From Sulfidibacter corallicola (GTDB lineage: Bacteria; Acidobacteriota; Holophagae; Acanthopleuribacterales; Acanthopleuribacteraceae), in the NCBI RefSeq assembly GCF_017498545.1, contig NZ_CP071793.1, positions 11,650,256 to 11,714,255 on the forward strand: a stretch of 64,000 nt of DNA. Reading direction: 5' to 3'. Of this stretch, positions 9,946 to 18,619 are shown one piece after another (the stretch's first letter is position 1; each line of letters opens with the position of its first letter). The position numbers and the translations under genes were made by a program. The notes under the pieces were generated by a model, which was given only the letters and a program-made list of their open reading frames with translations, searched no databases and was not told the DNA's origin.

Positions 9946-10515
9946 ATGTTATCTCCTATGAATGAAAAAACTGGAACCATAACCCACCTGCTGCGAGCCT
10001 TTCAAGGTGGAGATGATCAGGCATTCTCTAAATTGATCGAGCTGTTCCACCCTCAGCTGGAAGAGGTTGCCAAAGCCTGCTTGGCCGGGGACGGCATGCA
10101 TGACTTCATGCAAACCCAATCATTGGTTCAGGAATACTTTCTGCGTCTCTCAGCGACCAACCAGCTCCAGCCCTATGACTCGAAGGCTTTCAGGAGCTTC
10201 GCTTACAAAGGGATGCGGCGAATTGTGATCGACAAGGCCCGTCGGCAAAGAGCACGTATCAAAACCGTGCCTCCGACAGAAGAAAATGATGCGATGGACC
10301 ATGATCCCTCCTTCTCAGATGTGGACCGGTTATGGCTGGAACAGGCGTTGGAACGCCTGGATGAAGCGATGCCCGGCATGGGGGTGCTGGCCCAGCTCAA
10401 ATACCTGGGGTATTCCAAGGTGGAAATTGCCTCGATCCTCGAAATGTCGCCAACCCGGGTCGTGCGTGAATGGAACAAGTGCAAGCTCTTCCTGAAAGCC
10501 CTTCTCGTGAATTAA
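9946..10515 (+). CDS. ECF-type RNA polymerase sigma factor (TIGR02999/ECF_SHOP-like)
   Basis: The 189-residue protein has the two-domain layout of extracytoplasmic-function sigma factors. Region 2 lies at about 20-95 (FSKLIELFHPQLEEVA; SLVQEYFLRLS; AFRSFAYKGMRRIVIDKARR) and region 4 at about 130-185 (LDEAMPGMGVLAQLKYLGYS then KVEIASILEMSPTRVVREW, the -35-binding HTH). It lacks the long regions 1 and 3. The VQEYFLRL and MRRIVIDKARR blocks are typical of the Acidobacteria/Planctomycetes group usually found beside serine/threonine kinases. Two in-frame ATGs exist: 9946, only 3 nt after AGGAGG, and 9958, 15 nt after it. Neither spacing is ideal, so the start is uncertain. No anti-sigma gene is adjacent; the giant protease is divergent. 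Confidence 0.88.
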   Translation: MLSPMNEKTGTITHLLRAFQGGDDQAFSKLIELFHPQLEEVAKACLAGDGMHDFMQTQSLVQEYFLRLSATNQLQPYDSKAFRSFAYKGMRRIVIDKARRQRARIKTVPPTEENDAMDHDPSFSDVDRLWLEQALERLDEAMPGMGVLAQLKYLGYSKVEIASILEMSPTRVVREWNKCKLFLKALLVN

Positions 10516-10565
10516 TCCCCCCGGAACCGGGTCCGGAGGGATTGGATCAAGTGAATCAACCGGGG

Positions 10566-10868
10566 TCAGCCCTGATGGTTACCTCCATTTCCATCCGGAT
10601 CATCCGCCGAACCATCGGTTTCGCTGATGCGGTCTTCGCTCAGGAAGCAGCCACATATGGAAGGACGCTTTGCGTCTCGAACTTTTCTCTTTCTGCTATC
10701 CCGGCAGCACCGACATTTGTCGGGGTGCTCGCCAGTGTAGTGGATTCCCAGTGTTTTTTCTTCCTTGTTCTCAAGGTGTGCCGAGGTGGCGACGTTCCAG
10801 GACGAGTTTGAAAGAAGCAGGATCAGAATCAGGCAATAAATGAGGCAATTCGATGATGAACAAAGCAT
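10566..10868 (-). CDS. Small Cys-containing protein with N-terminal hydrophobic segment
   Basis: The frame stays open further upstream, but the ATG at 10868 has a good ribosome-binding site (GGAG, 8 nt spacing) and is followed at once by a hydrophobic segment (LIYCLILILLLS), like a signal peptide or membrane anchor. The mature part of about 75 residues is hydrophilic, has Cys-rich spots (CRCCRDSRKRK and CGC) and ends in an Asp/Gly-rich tail. I recognise no family. It is convergent with the sigma factor at 9946-10515 and lies downstream of the kinase at 11242 on the same strand. Small secreted proteins next to such sigma/kinase modules could be signals or substrates, but nothing shows that here. 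It could also be a chance ORF. Confidence 0.4.
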   Translation of the reverse strand: MLCSSSNCLIYCLILILLLSNSSWNVATSAHLENKEEKTLGIHYTGEHPDKCRCCRDSRKRKVRDAKRPSICGCFLSEDRISETDGSADDPDGNGGNHQG

Positions 10869-11241
10869 GGCATGAACTCCGTTTAGAGCGGGAATCCCCC
10901 TTGCTGTCTCTGGGCGCAATGGTTTCGGACGACCTGCCTGGTCGTCGATCAGGACCCGATTCGGCATAAAGGCATCCGCCGCGAAATAGGCCCGGCATCC
11001 GGGCGCACCAGAAATGCGCATGCCTCGAATTTTCGGTCCGCATTTTCCGAAAAAAAACTCGAATAACCTATAAAACCTTACAAACAGGAAGCTTACTATC
11101 CAGCACACCGAGTCATAGTTCGCCAAAGAGGATTTTGAGACATTTTTCGTGACGCCAAAGCGCGAAGACCACACATAATTGTTGATATGTTAAGGGATGA
11201 GCAATCCGACGCGAAAAATGGCCAAAATCCCCTTTGCGAAT
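10869..11241. other. Intergenic stretch without a recognised gene
   Basis: The part between the kinase stop and the small ORF is AT-rich in 11040-11200. Minus-strand reading stays open through part of it, but the residues show no family pattern. No terminator with a clear T-run was found for the kinase gene. Confidence 0.35.
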
Positions 11242-14049
11242 TTACGGTTCGGTGTACTGGCTCCCCTGTAATTTTTCCCATGCCCGGCATAGCCATTCGG
11301 GCTCCGGCAATCCGGATGACCTGAAATGAGCCTCAGAGATGGATAGGAGCTCAGCGGCCTCGTTTCTCCGTCCAAGGAAGATGAAGCAACGCGCCAGGTA
11401 GACGCGGTACAGGTGGGTGCGTTGGTCGCCGGCGTCTAAATAGTCCTCTGCATACATCACGGTCTGCCGAAAGAGTGCTTCTGCCTGTTCCGGACGACCC
11501 GCCTGCTGATAAGCTTCCCCCAGAGTACACAGCGTATCCAGTGTGGAGCGCGCAGAAATACCCAAGCTCTGTTCCTTGAGCAAGAGGGTGTGTTGCAACA
11601 AGGGAATGGCCGCGGTGCTCCTCCCCGATCTCACCATCAGGTCACCCAGGTTGTTGTAGGCACGCAGACTTTGGGGATGGGTAGGAATGCCCCTGCTCTC
11701 ATATACACCGATGATCTGCCGGAACATCTCTTCGGCACGTTCGAAATATTCAAGGCTGTTGTATAGAACCGCTAAGTTGTTCATGGTGGCCAGGGTTTGT
11801 TTGTGATGGGGCCCGAGTGTCTCGCGGCGTGTTTCCAGCACCTTGGAAGCCAGCCGGTCGGCCTCAACCGGACGACCGCTGAGGTAGAGAACCCGCGCGA
11901 GGCCGTGCATGGTGCTCAAAGTATGGGGATGGTTTTTGTAGAGCACGGCTCTTCGTGTTTCCAAAACCTTTCGATACCAGCGTTCGCTCTCTGCATATGC
12001 ACCGCGACCAGCCAGACTGTTGGCCAGGTTATTCTGGGCAACCAGAGTACGGGGATGAGTGGAACCTAGAGAGGATGTCAATGCCTCGATGGCTTCCTCA
12101 AGCAACGCCTCGGCCTCCGAAAAACGGTGCAGGCCGACCAGAGCATTGGAGAGGCCCACCATGGTTCCGGCGGTATCCTGATGTCGATTGCCCAGAACCT
12201 GCTGTTGGACTGTCAGCAGGTGCCGCGCCATGGGTTCAGCTTCCTCGAAACGCTCCATGCTCACCAGGGTAGAGATCAGCTCGTTCCGGATTCTCAACAT
12301 TAGAGGGTCGTGCTCGCCATTATGGGCGATCCTTTTTGACAGGAGCCTGTCGAAGAGTACCTCGGCCCGTTCTAAACGGCCCAGACGTCTCAAGGTCCTG
12401 GCGAGGTAGTCAGTGATCTCGAGTCGTTCCTCCGGGCTGGGATAGACGCTTCTAGCCGCCATCCGGTCAGCCTGCTCCAGATGGTTCAGCGCGCGATTGT
12501 AGAGCCCCCAGCCATAGGCGACCCGACCTAGAATCAAGTGATGAGCGGCATCCATGGGTTGGTGAGCGGGTATGGAGCCGGCAAGCAACTGTTCCATATC
12601 GTCGAAGCGTTGCTCTGCATCCCGGTGCTCTAGGTCGGGATCAGGTGCGGCCAGATAGTCCATCAGAAACTGCTTACTCGCCTTGACCCTGTTCAGAGCC
12701 AACCCGGTTTCTCGGCGTGCTGTTTCCGCGTTCGACCACATTTGGGTCACTGTTACAAACCCAACAAGAATCAAGAGCCCGAAAATGAGGGTCATGGACA
12801 CGATAAAAAAATGGCGTGCCAGAAATTTGCGAAATATGTACCAGGGTTTACCAGGGGCGGCGTGGACAGGACAGGCGCATTCATGGCGTTCCAAATCGCC
12901 ATCGAGCTCCGAGACTGACGCATAACGATCCTTTTTCTTTTCGGCCAAAGCCTTTGCGGCGATCCATGTCAAGTCTTCCCGTACCGCTCGTTTCAGGGCT
13001 CCGGGCGTAGTGCCTCTGTTGTGAGCCACCTCAGTCAGGTCGGTGATTTCATCCAGGAGCTGTACTGCTGACGATAGCCTGGAGCGGTGGAAAGTCTCGA
13101 TTTCTTTCTCGAGTCCCGCTTTCTCCCGCTGTTTCGGGTCGATGATGGGATGGCCTGTCAACAGCTCGATGAGTATGGCACCCAATGAATAGATATCGGT
13201 GCGGGCATCGTGGTCTTCCCCACTGTTCAAACCCTCCGGGCTCATGTAGGTCATACAACCGAAGTGAGAAACCGGATCGGCCGCCCACTGGTGGCGCGAC
13301 CAATCGATTTGCCTGGCAATGCCGAAATCGATGATCTTGGGGACCGCCTTACTGCCGTGAAAAGTGACCAACACATTGGACGGTTTGAGGTCCCGATGAA
13401 TGATCCCTTTTTGATGGGCGTGTAACAAGCCATCACAAACGCCGCGAAAGAGAGCCACCCGTTGCTCGATTGTGAAGCGGTGGTGATCACAGAAAACAGT
13501 AATAGGCATTCCGTCGATATGCTCCATGGCAAAATAGGGGCGGCCGTCCTCGCTGACGCCGGCATGGTAGATCTGGGCGATATTGGGATGGCTCATGATG
13601 GCCAACATCTTGTATTCCAGCTCGAAACGATCTACCAATGAAGCGTTGCCCGGGATCTCGCGAACCACTTTGAGGGCAACATCCCGCTCCATGGGTTCGG
13701 TCTGATGGGCCAGATAGACCACGCCCATGCCGCCGGATCCCAGCTCTTCAATGATCTGAAAAGCACCTATTCTCGCCGGCGTGGGGGTTTTTGTGCCCGC
13801 TTCCTCCGGTTCGGAGCGGGGACCTCTTTCGAAGACGGTGTTGACCACCGTACTGTGAATCGGGTCCATCATATTTCGCCAGTATTCAGCCGACCCACTG
13901 CTCTGATCCAACATGGTTGCCAGCTCCCTGGCCAGGTCGGGGTCCTCGAGCCTGGATTGTTTCAGGAATGCCTCTCGATCCTCTCCCTCCAAGGATTCTG
14001 CATGAGCAAACCATTCCTGAAGAAGCAGCCATTGTTTATCCCCGCTCAC
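11242..14049 (-). CDS. Membrane-anchored serine/threonine kinase with C-terminal TPR repeats
   Basis: I place the start at GTG 14049, because this GTG overlaps the stop of the upstream sigma gene (GTGA), giving 935 residues. An upstream ATG at 14100 would overlap by 55 nt. The N-terminal leader (about 1-60, WLLLQEWFAHAESL) is typical of acidobacterial kinases. The kinase domain has a Gly loop (ELGSGGMGVVYLA), Lys127 in VALK, HRDLKPSN (Asp220) and DFG (241-243), so catalysis looks intact; the APE-like motif is SPE. One transmembrane segment lies at about 414-435. The rest, about 500 residues, is TPR repeats of the kinesin-light-chain type (LGxxHPxTLxxxNNLA), presumably outside the membrane. 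The gene is coupled to a sigma factor and probably forms a signalling pair with it. Confidence 0.9.
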   Translation of the reverse strand: MSGDKQWLLLQEWFAHAESLEGEDREAFLKQSRLEDPDLARELATMLDQSSGSAEYWRNMMDPIHSTVVNTVFERGPRSEPEEAGTKTPTPARIGAFQIIEELGSGGMGVVYLAHQTEPMERDVALKVVREIPGNASLVDRFELEYKMLAIMSHPNIAQIYHAGVSEDGRPYFAMEHIDGMPITVFCDHHRFTIEQRVALFRGVCDGLLHAHQKGIIHRDLKPSNVLVTFHGSKAVPKIIDFGIARQIDWSRHQWAADPVSHFGCMTYMSPEGLNSGEDHDARTDIYSLGAILIELLTGHPIIDPKQREKAGLEKEIETFHRSRLSSAVQLLDEITDLTEVAHNRGTTPGALKRAVREDLTWIAAKALAEKKKDRYASVSELDGDLERHECACPVHAAPGKPWYIFRKFLARHFFIVSMTLIFGLLILVGFVTVTQMWSNAETARRETGLALNRVKASKQFLMDYLAAPDPDLEHRDAEQRFDDMEQLLAGSIPAHQPMDAAHHLILGRVAYGWGLYNRALNHLEQADRMAARSVYPSPEERLEITDYLARTLRRLGRLERAEVLFDRLLSKRIAHNGEHDPLMLRIRNELISTLVSMERFEEAEPMARHLLTVQQQVLGNRHQDTAGTMVGLSNALVGLHRFSEAEALLEEAIEALTSSLGSTHPRTLVAQNNLANSLAGRGAYAESERWYRKVLETRRAVLYKNHPHTLSTMHGLARVLYLSGRPVEADRLASKVLETRRETLGPHHKQTLATMNNLAVLYNSLEYFERAEEMFRQIIGVYESRGIPTHPQSLRAYNNLGDLMVRSGRSTAAIPLLQHTLLLKEQSLGISARSTLDTLCTLGEAYQQAGRPEQAEALFRQTVMYAEDYLDAGDQRTHLYRVYLARCFIFLGRRNEAAELLSISEAHFRSSGLPEPEWLCRAWEKLQGSQYTEP

Positions 14050-14612
14050 GAATCGGGCTCCAGAGAGCGCTTGTAGATCCAAGCCTTGGCAAATGACCAC
14101 CTGCGTTTTACCGTGGCGATGGAAATACCCAGACTATCGGCTGTCTCCTGGTTGGTATAACCGCAGAAGACCTTGAGCTGAACAATCTTAGCCATGCAGG
14201 TATCCTGGAGCTCCAACTCGCGTAGCAGGCTGTCGAAGAGCAGCCAATCCTCGGCAGTGCCGCAGCCCGAAAAAAGCAACGTCTCATCGGCCGACACCAG
14301 GTCTGCATCGCGTTTTAAAGCTTTTCCTCGCCTGGCCTCGTGAATGAGGGCACGCCGCATGGCAATGGAGGCGATCTTGAAGAAGTGATTGCGATCTTGC
14401 CAGTCAATTCCGCTCTTTGTCCCCAAGTCCGCATAAATCTCATGCACCAATCCGGTGGTCTGGAAAGGTTTGTTCTTTTCCAATGACATCACGTTATGGG
14501 CAATCGCGCGAAGTTCGGCATAAACCTGATCAATCAGGTCTTCGAAGGCGCCTGGCTCGTTTTCTTGCCAGCGACTCAGGAGCTTCGTAATGGAGGATGG
14601 CGATCTGCTCAT
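14046..14612 (-). CDS. ECF-type RNA polymerase sigma factor (TIGR02999/ECF_SHOP-like)
   Basis: The ATG at 14612 is preceded by a purine-rich GGAGGGAGGGG, and the protein then begins MSRSPSSITKLLSRWQENEP, as expected for the family; the open frame reaches further upstream to 14768 without similarity. Region 2 spans about 20-100 (VYAELRAIAHNVMSLEKN; FQTTGLVHEIYADL; IAMRRALIHEARRGK) and region 4 about 140-185 (AKIVQLKVFCGYTNQETADS then LGISIATVKRRWSFAKAW). The gene overlaps the following kinase gene by 4 nt (GTGA), so the two are translated together. It is divergent from the second kinase at 14767, and the short spacer of 154 nt could let this sigma factor control both directions. Confidence 0.9.
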   Translation of the reverse strand: MSRSPSSITKLLSRWQENEPGAFEDLIDQVYAELRAIAHNVMSLEKNKPFQTTGLVHEIYADLGTKSGIDWQDRNHFFKIASIAMRRALIHEARRGKALKRDADLVSADETLLFSGCGTAEDWLLFDSLLRELELQDTCMAKIVQLKVFCGYTNQETADSLGISIATVKRRWSFAKAWIYKRSLEPDS

Positions 14613-14766
14613 GTTGCCCCTCCCTCCGGTTTTCATCTGATCTTGAAAAAATGATAAGGACGCTTTCTCTGAAAAATCAAGCCGAGAGGAGACAAAAAAC
14701 ACCCCATGCTGATCCTTTCCACTCGTGTTTTTCCCCTGAAAGTATAAATACCCGAGTGGAGGAATC

Positions 14767-17700
14767 ATGAATCATCAATGTGGCAGATATTCCATTATCA
14801 GGCCGTTGGGTACAGGTGGAATGGGCGAGGTGTTCCTGGCCCGCGATCCTGTTTCCAACCGTGAGGTTGCGGTCAAGGTGCTGAAAGAGGCAGGTGACTT
14901 GAACAAAAAGCTCTTTCTCAAAGAAGTCAAGCTGGCTGCAAGCCTGAATCACGAGAACATCGTCACTATCCATGATGCAGGAGATGAGAAAGACCAGGTT
15001 TACGTCTGCATGGAATACATTCGTGGAGAAACCCTGAAGCAAAAGTTGGCGCGGGAAAGTGCCCTGGACAGGGAGCTGGCGCTTCGGATTCTGACCCAGA
15101 TCGCTGACGCATTGGATTATGCCCACAGGCAAGGTATTGTTCACGGTGATCTGAAGCCTGCCAATATCATGGTGCAAGGTGATCTGAAGGTAAAAATCAT
15201 CGACTTCGGCGTCGCGCGAGGGGGTCACAGCGCTGTCACCCACGTGTCCGACCAACCCGTCTATATGGGGACTGTAGAATACTCCAGCCCCGAGCAATTA
15301 TTGGGAAATACTCTGGACGGTCGTGCAGATCTCTATGCGCTGGGGATTCTTGCCCATGAGCTGTTATGGGGAATGCGCCCCCAATTGGTGCCTGATACGA
15401 AAGCACTGACCCCCCATGCACATGCCGCCGCACCCAGGACGTACGATGACGGCATCGATGATTTCTTCCTGCGTGCCCTGCATCCAAAACCAGTTTCACG
15501 TTTCGAGAACGGCAAGACATTCGTTCGGGCATTGGAGAAAGCACTCAGCGGCCATGACCGGTCGGATTATTGTTTCGTGGGTACGGGCTCGTGGCCCCAA
15601 GCGAAGCAGCCCGAAAACTCTAGGCGATCCCGACCGTTCGGCTGGAAGCCCGACAGGCGCCGTATTTTGGAAACTGCGATCGCCGTGCTCGGTATTGTCG
15701 TTGCTCTCTGGGGTATGTGGTATCAGGTGGAAACTAAAGAGGAGGGAGTCGACCCGCTCTCAAAACTCCCATCATTGCGGGATGTCAAGGGTTCTATCTT
15801 TCTGGGCGATGATCCCGCCGAATATGTAACAGTTGCCCTGATCGGTGTTGATCGATTGGATAATTCCCGCAGCCTCGAACCTCATCATCACGGTCATTTT
15901 CGCTTCGATCAGGTGAACATATCTGGTCCCGTGATGCTTACCATCGAAATCCTGGGATACTATCCCCAGACCGTGGTGTTACCCGAGTCCGGTAAGATCA
16001 TGTTGCAGCCTGAGCAACTGCGCAGACGACCTACGCTGCCGCCGGTGGATATCGTGGGTCACATCACGGTTTCGGGAACGCCGCCCACCCGGGCCCTTAT
16101 CCGTATTCTGGAAGCAGAATCCCTGGATCAACAGATGCTAGAAAAACGGGATGGCGGTCGCTTCTCTTTCACTGCGGTTCGCGGCTTGAGAGAGCAGCTG
16201 CGGTTGGGAATTCTGGTCAATGATTGTTCTCGTGAGCTCTTTCGCACGCTGCCATTTCGCCCCAATGTGCCCATTGATATCGATTTGAGTCTCGACGAGC
16301 ACTGCCGTGAGGTAGAACAAACATCCTCGTGGGGCGATTTCAGCGGACCCATTCCCGTCGCGCTGCTGGGTTTCCAGAATCTCACTGGAGACGAGGACCG
16401 TGATTGGATCGGTGACTCCCTGTTGAGCATGCTGCCCATTCAATTGGGCGCTGCGGGAAGGTTCAAAACCGTCTCCCGAGAAGATACGGCCCTATATGAG
16501 AAACACGACCTCACCCAATTGCGGAAAGATGATCTGGATGTCTTTGACCTGGACCGCATCAGGGAAACCCTGTGTGCTGAACTTGTGCTCTACGGCAACT
16601 ATCAGCGCTCGACAAGCGGTGAGCTCTTTCTCAGCTTTTGCCTGCGTGAAACCAAAACCGCCGCCTATCACAGCCGGTATACCGTCAGTGTGCCCACAGA
16701 GCATATGGATCATATCGATAAGCTCGTCGTGGAAACGGATGCTCTGGTTCGCAAAGAATTGGGGCTGCCACCGGTGTCGGCAGAACAGCAGGTACAGGTG
16801 CTAAGTGCTTTCTCCAATCACGAGGCCAAGCGATTCTATGCTTTGGGCTCACGAGCACTCCGGGAATTCAAACCTTTTCAGGCACGGGCTCATTATCAGA
16901 AGGCGGTAGACAGCGATCCCAAATTTGCTCTGGGTTTCCTCGGTTTGTCTCAGGCTTGCTCAGCTCTGGGCTTTGCGGAAGAAGCCGCGGATTTCGCCGA
17001 GAAGGGCTTTATGTTGTCCAAGGCGCTCGATCAGAAGCAGCTCAACGGGGTTTGGGTGAGCCTGCAGGGGCGTTTCCTGGAAACCACCCTTCAATGGGAA
17101 AAGGCGGTGGACTATTACACGGTGCTCTGGCAAACATCTGTTCACAACGACCGCCCGGATGGAGATCACGGTCTTTCTCTGGTCCGGGCCCAATTGGGCG
17201 GAGGCATGCCCGATAAGGCGTTGGCGACGCTCGATGCAATCAAGAGCCATGATCGTAATTTTTCCACCGTTCTGAGGATCCGGTTGGCGCTGGAGAGAGC
17301 ACTGGCTCACGGACGAATGGGGGCTTTCGAGGAACAGGAGCGCACGGCTTCACTTATTCTACGCGATCTGGATGATGGGAGCGTCGGAGGGTTGAACACG
17401 GCGCCCTTCCGCGCTAGGGTTGAACTCTTGTTATGTGCCGCCAGGGTCATGGGTGGAGGGGCACAGGATCAGTCCTGGCAGCAGCATTGTGACCTGGCAG
17501 CCCAGATTTACCAGGACATAGGCGACACAAATGCTCTGGCCAAGGTCAAATCCATCAAAGGCGTTGGCCTGGGTTACAACAACGATCACTTCAGTGCCCT
17601 TGCCGCCTTTCAGCAGGCCGAAGCACTTTTCCATGATATCGGCAATCCGAGGGGCCGTATCGAGCAATTATCCAATATTGCGCTCACTCACAGCATTCTC

Positions 17701-18303
17701 CGCGACCTGGATGGCACCCAACGGGCGAGCAACAAGGCCATCGAACTGGCCAAACAGCTTTCGGCCAAGGGGTTGCTGGCTCACCTCTACCTGAATACCG
17801 CGGGAACCTATCTCGAGCTGAATGCCTTCGATCTGGCCGAGGCCATGTATACAGCAGCAATAGGTTCATACAAGAGGCTGGGCACCCCTCTCTATGTGGG
17901 TATTGCCCAGGCGGGCATGGGGTATCTCTATCACAACGAGTCTGTTGCCTTAATTGCTCGAGGGGAAAAGGCTCTCGCACGCAAAAGACTTTCCCGTGCG
18001 GCCCATTTCTACCGCCTGGGTCTCGAGAGCGGCTGTTTACACGAGCCTGACACTCTTTTCTTCGCCGACAACCTGTTGCGCTATGCCCGCCTGCTGCATG
18101 ACCTGGACCGCGGTGAACATGCCGCCGACGTGCTGGCCTTTGCACGGCTGCGTTACGACTTGCTGAAAAACGAGGTTCGTGAGCAACAGTTGTTGCAGAG
18201 CATTGAAGAATCCCTAAACGGTCCGGACGCCGCACCGAACTGGGTGGCGGTGTTGCTGCCGGGAGACGAAGAGGCGGGAGAGCGATACGTATGCGGCAAA
18301 TAG
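14767..18303 (+). CDS. Membrane-anchored Ser/Thr kinase (non-RD) with TolB-like and TPR regions
   Basis: ATG 14767 follows GGAGG at 14758-14762. Of 1178 residues, the first 265 or so are a kinase domain: Gly loop PLGTGGMGEVFLA, Lys37, HGDLKPAN (Asp128) and DFG at 146-148. The usual HRD is HGD, so this is a non-RD kinase whose activation may differ. A transmembrane segment lies at about 301-319. Outside it are two carboxypeptidase-regulatory-like beta domains (about 335-510), then a segment like the TolB/FlgO N-terminal fold (IPVALLGFQNLTGDEDRDWI), then TPR repeats to the end. The 3' end overlaps the dockerin-like ORF at 18291 by 13 nt, and the second giant protease follows, so kinase, dockerin ORF and protease probably form one operon. 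Confidence 0.88.
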   Translation: MNHQCGRYSIIRPLGTGGMGEVFLARDPVSNREVAVKVLKEAGDLNKKLFLKEVKLAASLNHENIVTIHDAGDEKDQVYVCMEYIRGETLKQKLARESALDRELALRILTQIADALDYAHRQGIVHGDLKPANIMVQGDLKVKIIDFGVARGGHSAVTHVSDQPVYMGTVEYSSPEQLLGNTLDGRADLYALGILAHELLWGMRPQLVPDTKALTPHAHAAAPRTYDDGIDDFFLRALHPKPVSRFENGKTFVRALEKALSGHDRSDYCFVGTGSWPQAKQPENSRRSRPFGWKPDRRRILETAIAVLGIVVALWGMWYQVETKEEGVDPLSKLPSLRDVKGSIFLGDDPAEYVTVALIGVDRLDNSRSLEPHHHGHFRFDQVNISGPVMLTIEILGYYPQTVVLPESGKIMLQPEQLRRRPTLPPVDIVGHITVSGTPPTRALIRILEAESLDQQMLEKRDGGRFSFTAVRGLREQLRLGILVNDCSRELFRTLPFRPNVPIDIDLSLDEHCREVEQTSSWGDFSGPIPVALLGFQNLTGDEDRDWIGDSLLSMLPIQLGAAGRFKTVSREDTALYEKHDLTQLRKDDLDVFDLDRIRETLCAELVLYGNYQRSTSGELFLSFCLRETKTAAYHSRYTVSVPTEHMDHIDKLVVETDALVRKELGLPPVSAEQQVQVLSAFSNHEAKRFYALGSRALREFKPFQARAHYQKAVDSDPKFALGFLGLSQACSALGFAEEAADFAEKGFMLSKALDQKQLNGVWVSLQGRFLETTLQWEKAVDYYTVLWQTSVHNDRPDGDHGLSLVRAQLGGGMPDKALATLDAIKSHDRNFSTVLRIRLALERALAHGRMGAFEEQERTASLILRDLDDGSVGGLNTAPFRARVELLLCAARVMGGGAQDQSWQQHCDLAAQIYQDIGDTNALAKVKSIKGVGLGYNNDHFSALAAFQQAEALFHDIGNPRGRIEQLSNIALTHSILRDLDGTQRASNKAIELAKQLSAKGLLAHLYLNTAGTYLELNAFDLAEAMYTAAIGSYKRLGTPLYVGIAQAGMGYLYHNESVALIARGEKALARKRLSRAAHFYRLGLESGCLHEPDTLFFADNLLRYARLLHDLDRGEHAADVLAFARLRYDLLKNEVREQQLLQSIEESLNGPDAAPNWVAVLLPGDEEAGERYVCGK

Positions 18304-18611
18304 GTTTTCATTATATATCAGTGCGGCTTGAGGTGACCCTGTTGGCTATCTCACTCGCTGCTGCCGAGCCCAGTAACCCTCATCATCAGCTGGGGCCCGC
18401 AGGTGATGAGGGTAGGTATTTCAATTTCATGGCCAATCCTTGTCCGCTTGTCCGCGATTTCAATGGCGACGGTTGTACCATCGCTGAAGATCTCTACCTG
18501 GCAGCACAGCGATGGCTCAAGCCGATAACCGACGATGTGACGGAACGGTGTTTATGGACAGACCTGACCTGCTCTACATCAATGTCAGCTAAAGCACCCT
18601 GTCAAAGGTGA
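18291..18611 (+). CDS. Small secreted dockerin-like protein, apparently frameshifted near its end
   Basis: The ORF overlaps the kinase gene by 13 nt. It has an N-terminal hydrophobic segment (LEVTLLAISLAAAEPS) and one clear dockerin calcium loop (DFNGDGCTIAEDLYLAAQRW). The second half, TERCLWTDLTCSTSM, makes no sense as read. If one base is added near 18540 the frame becomes VNGTVFMDRPDLLYINVS and stops at 18592, matching the second dockerin loop of both neighbouring proteases (VNGDGFIDVRDLLYIN). So a 1-nt deletion, or a sequencing error, has destroyed the second loop. Even in the repaired frame two calcium ligand positions (D and G) are T and V. It may have been a stand-alone dockerin that worked with the proteases. 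Confidence 0.55.
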   Translation: MRQIGFHYISVRLEVTLLAISLAAAEPSNPHHQLGPAGDEGRYFNFMANPCPLVRDFNGDGCTIAEDLYLAAQRWLKPITDDVTERCLWTDLTCSTSMSAKAPCQR

Positions 18612-18619
18612 GGTAATCA

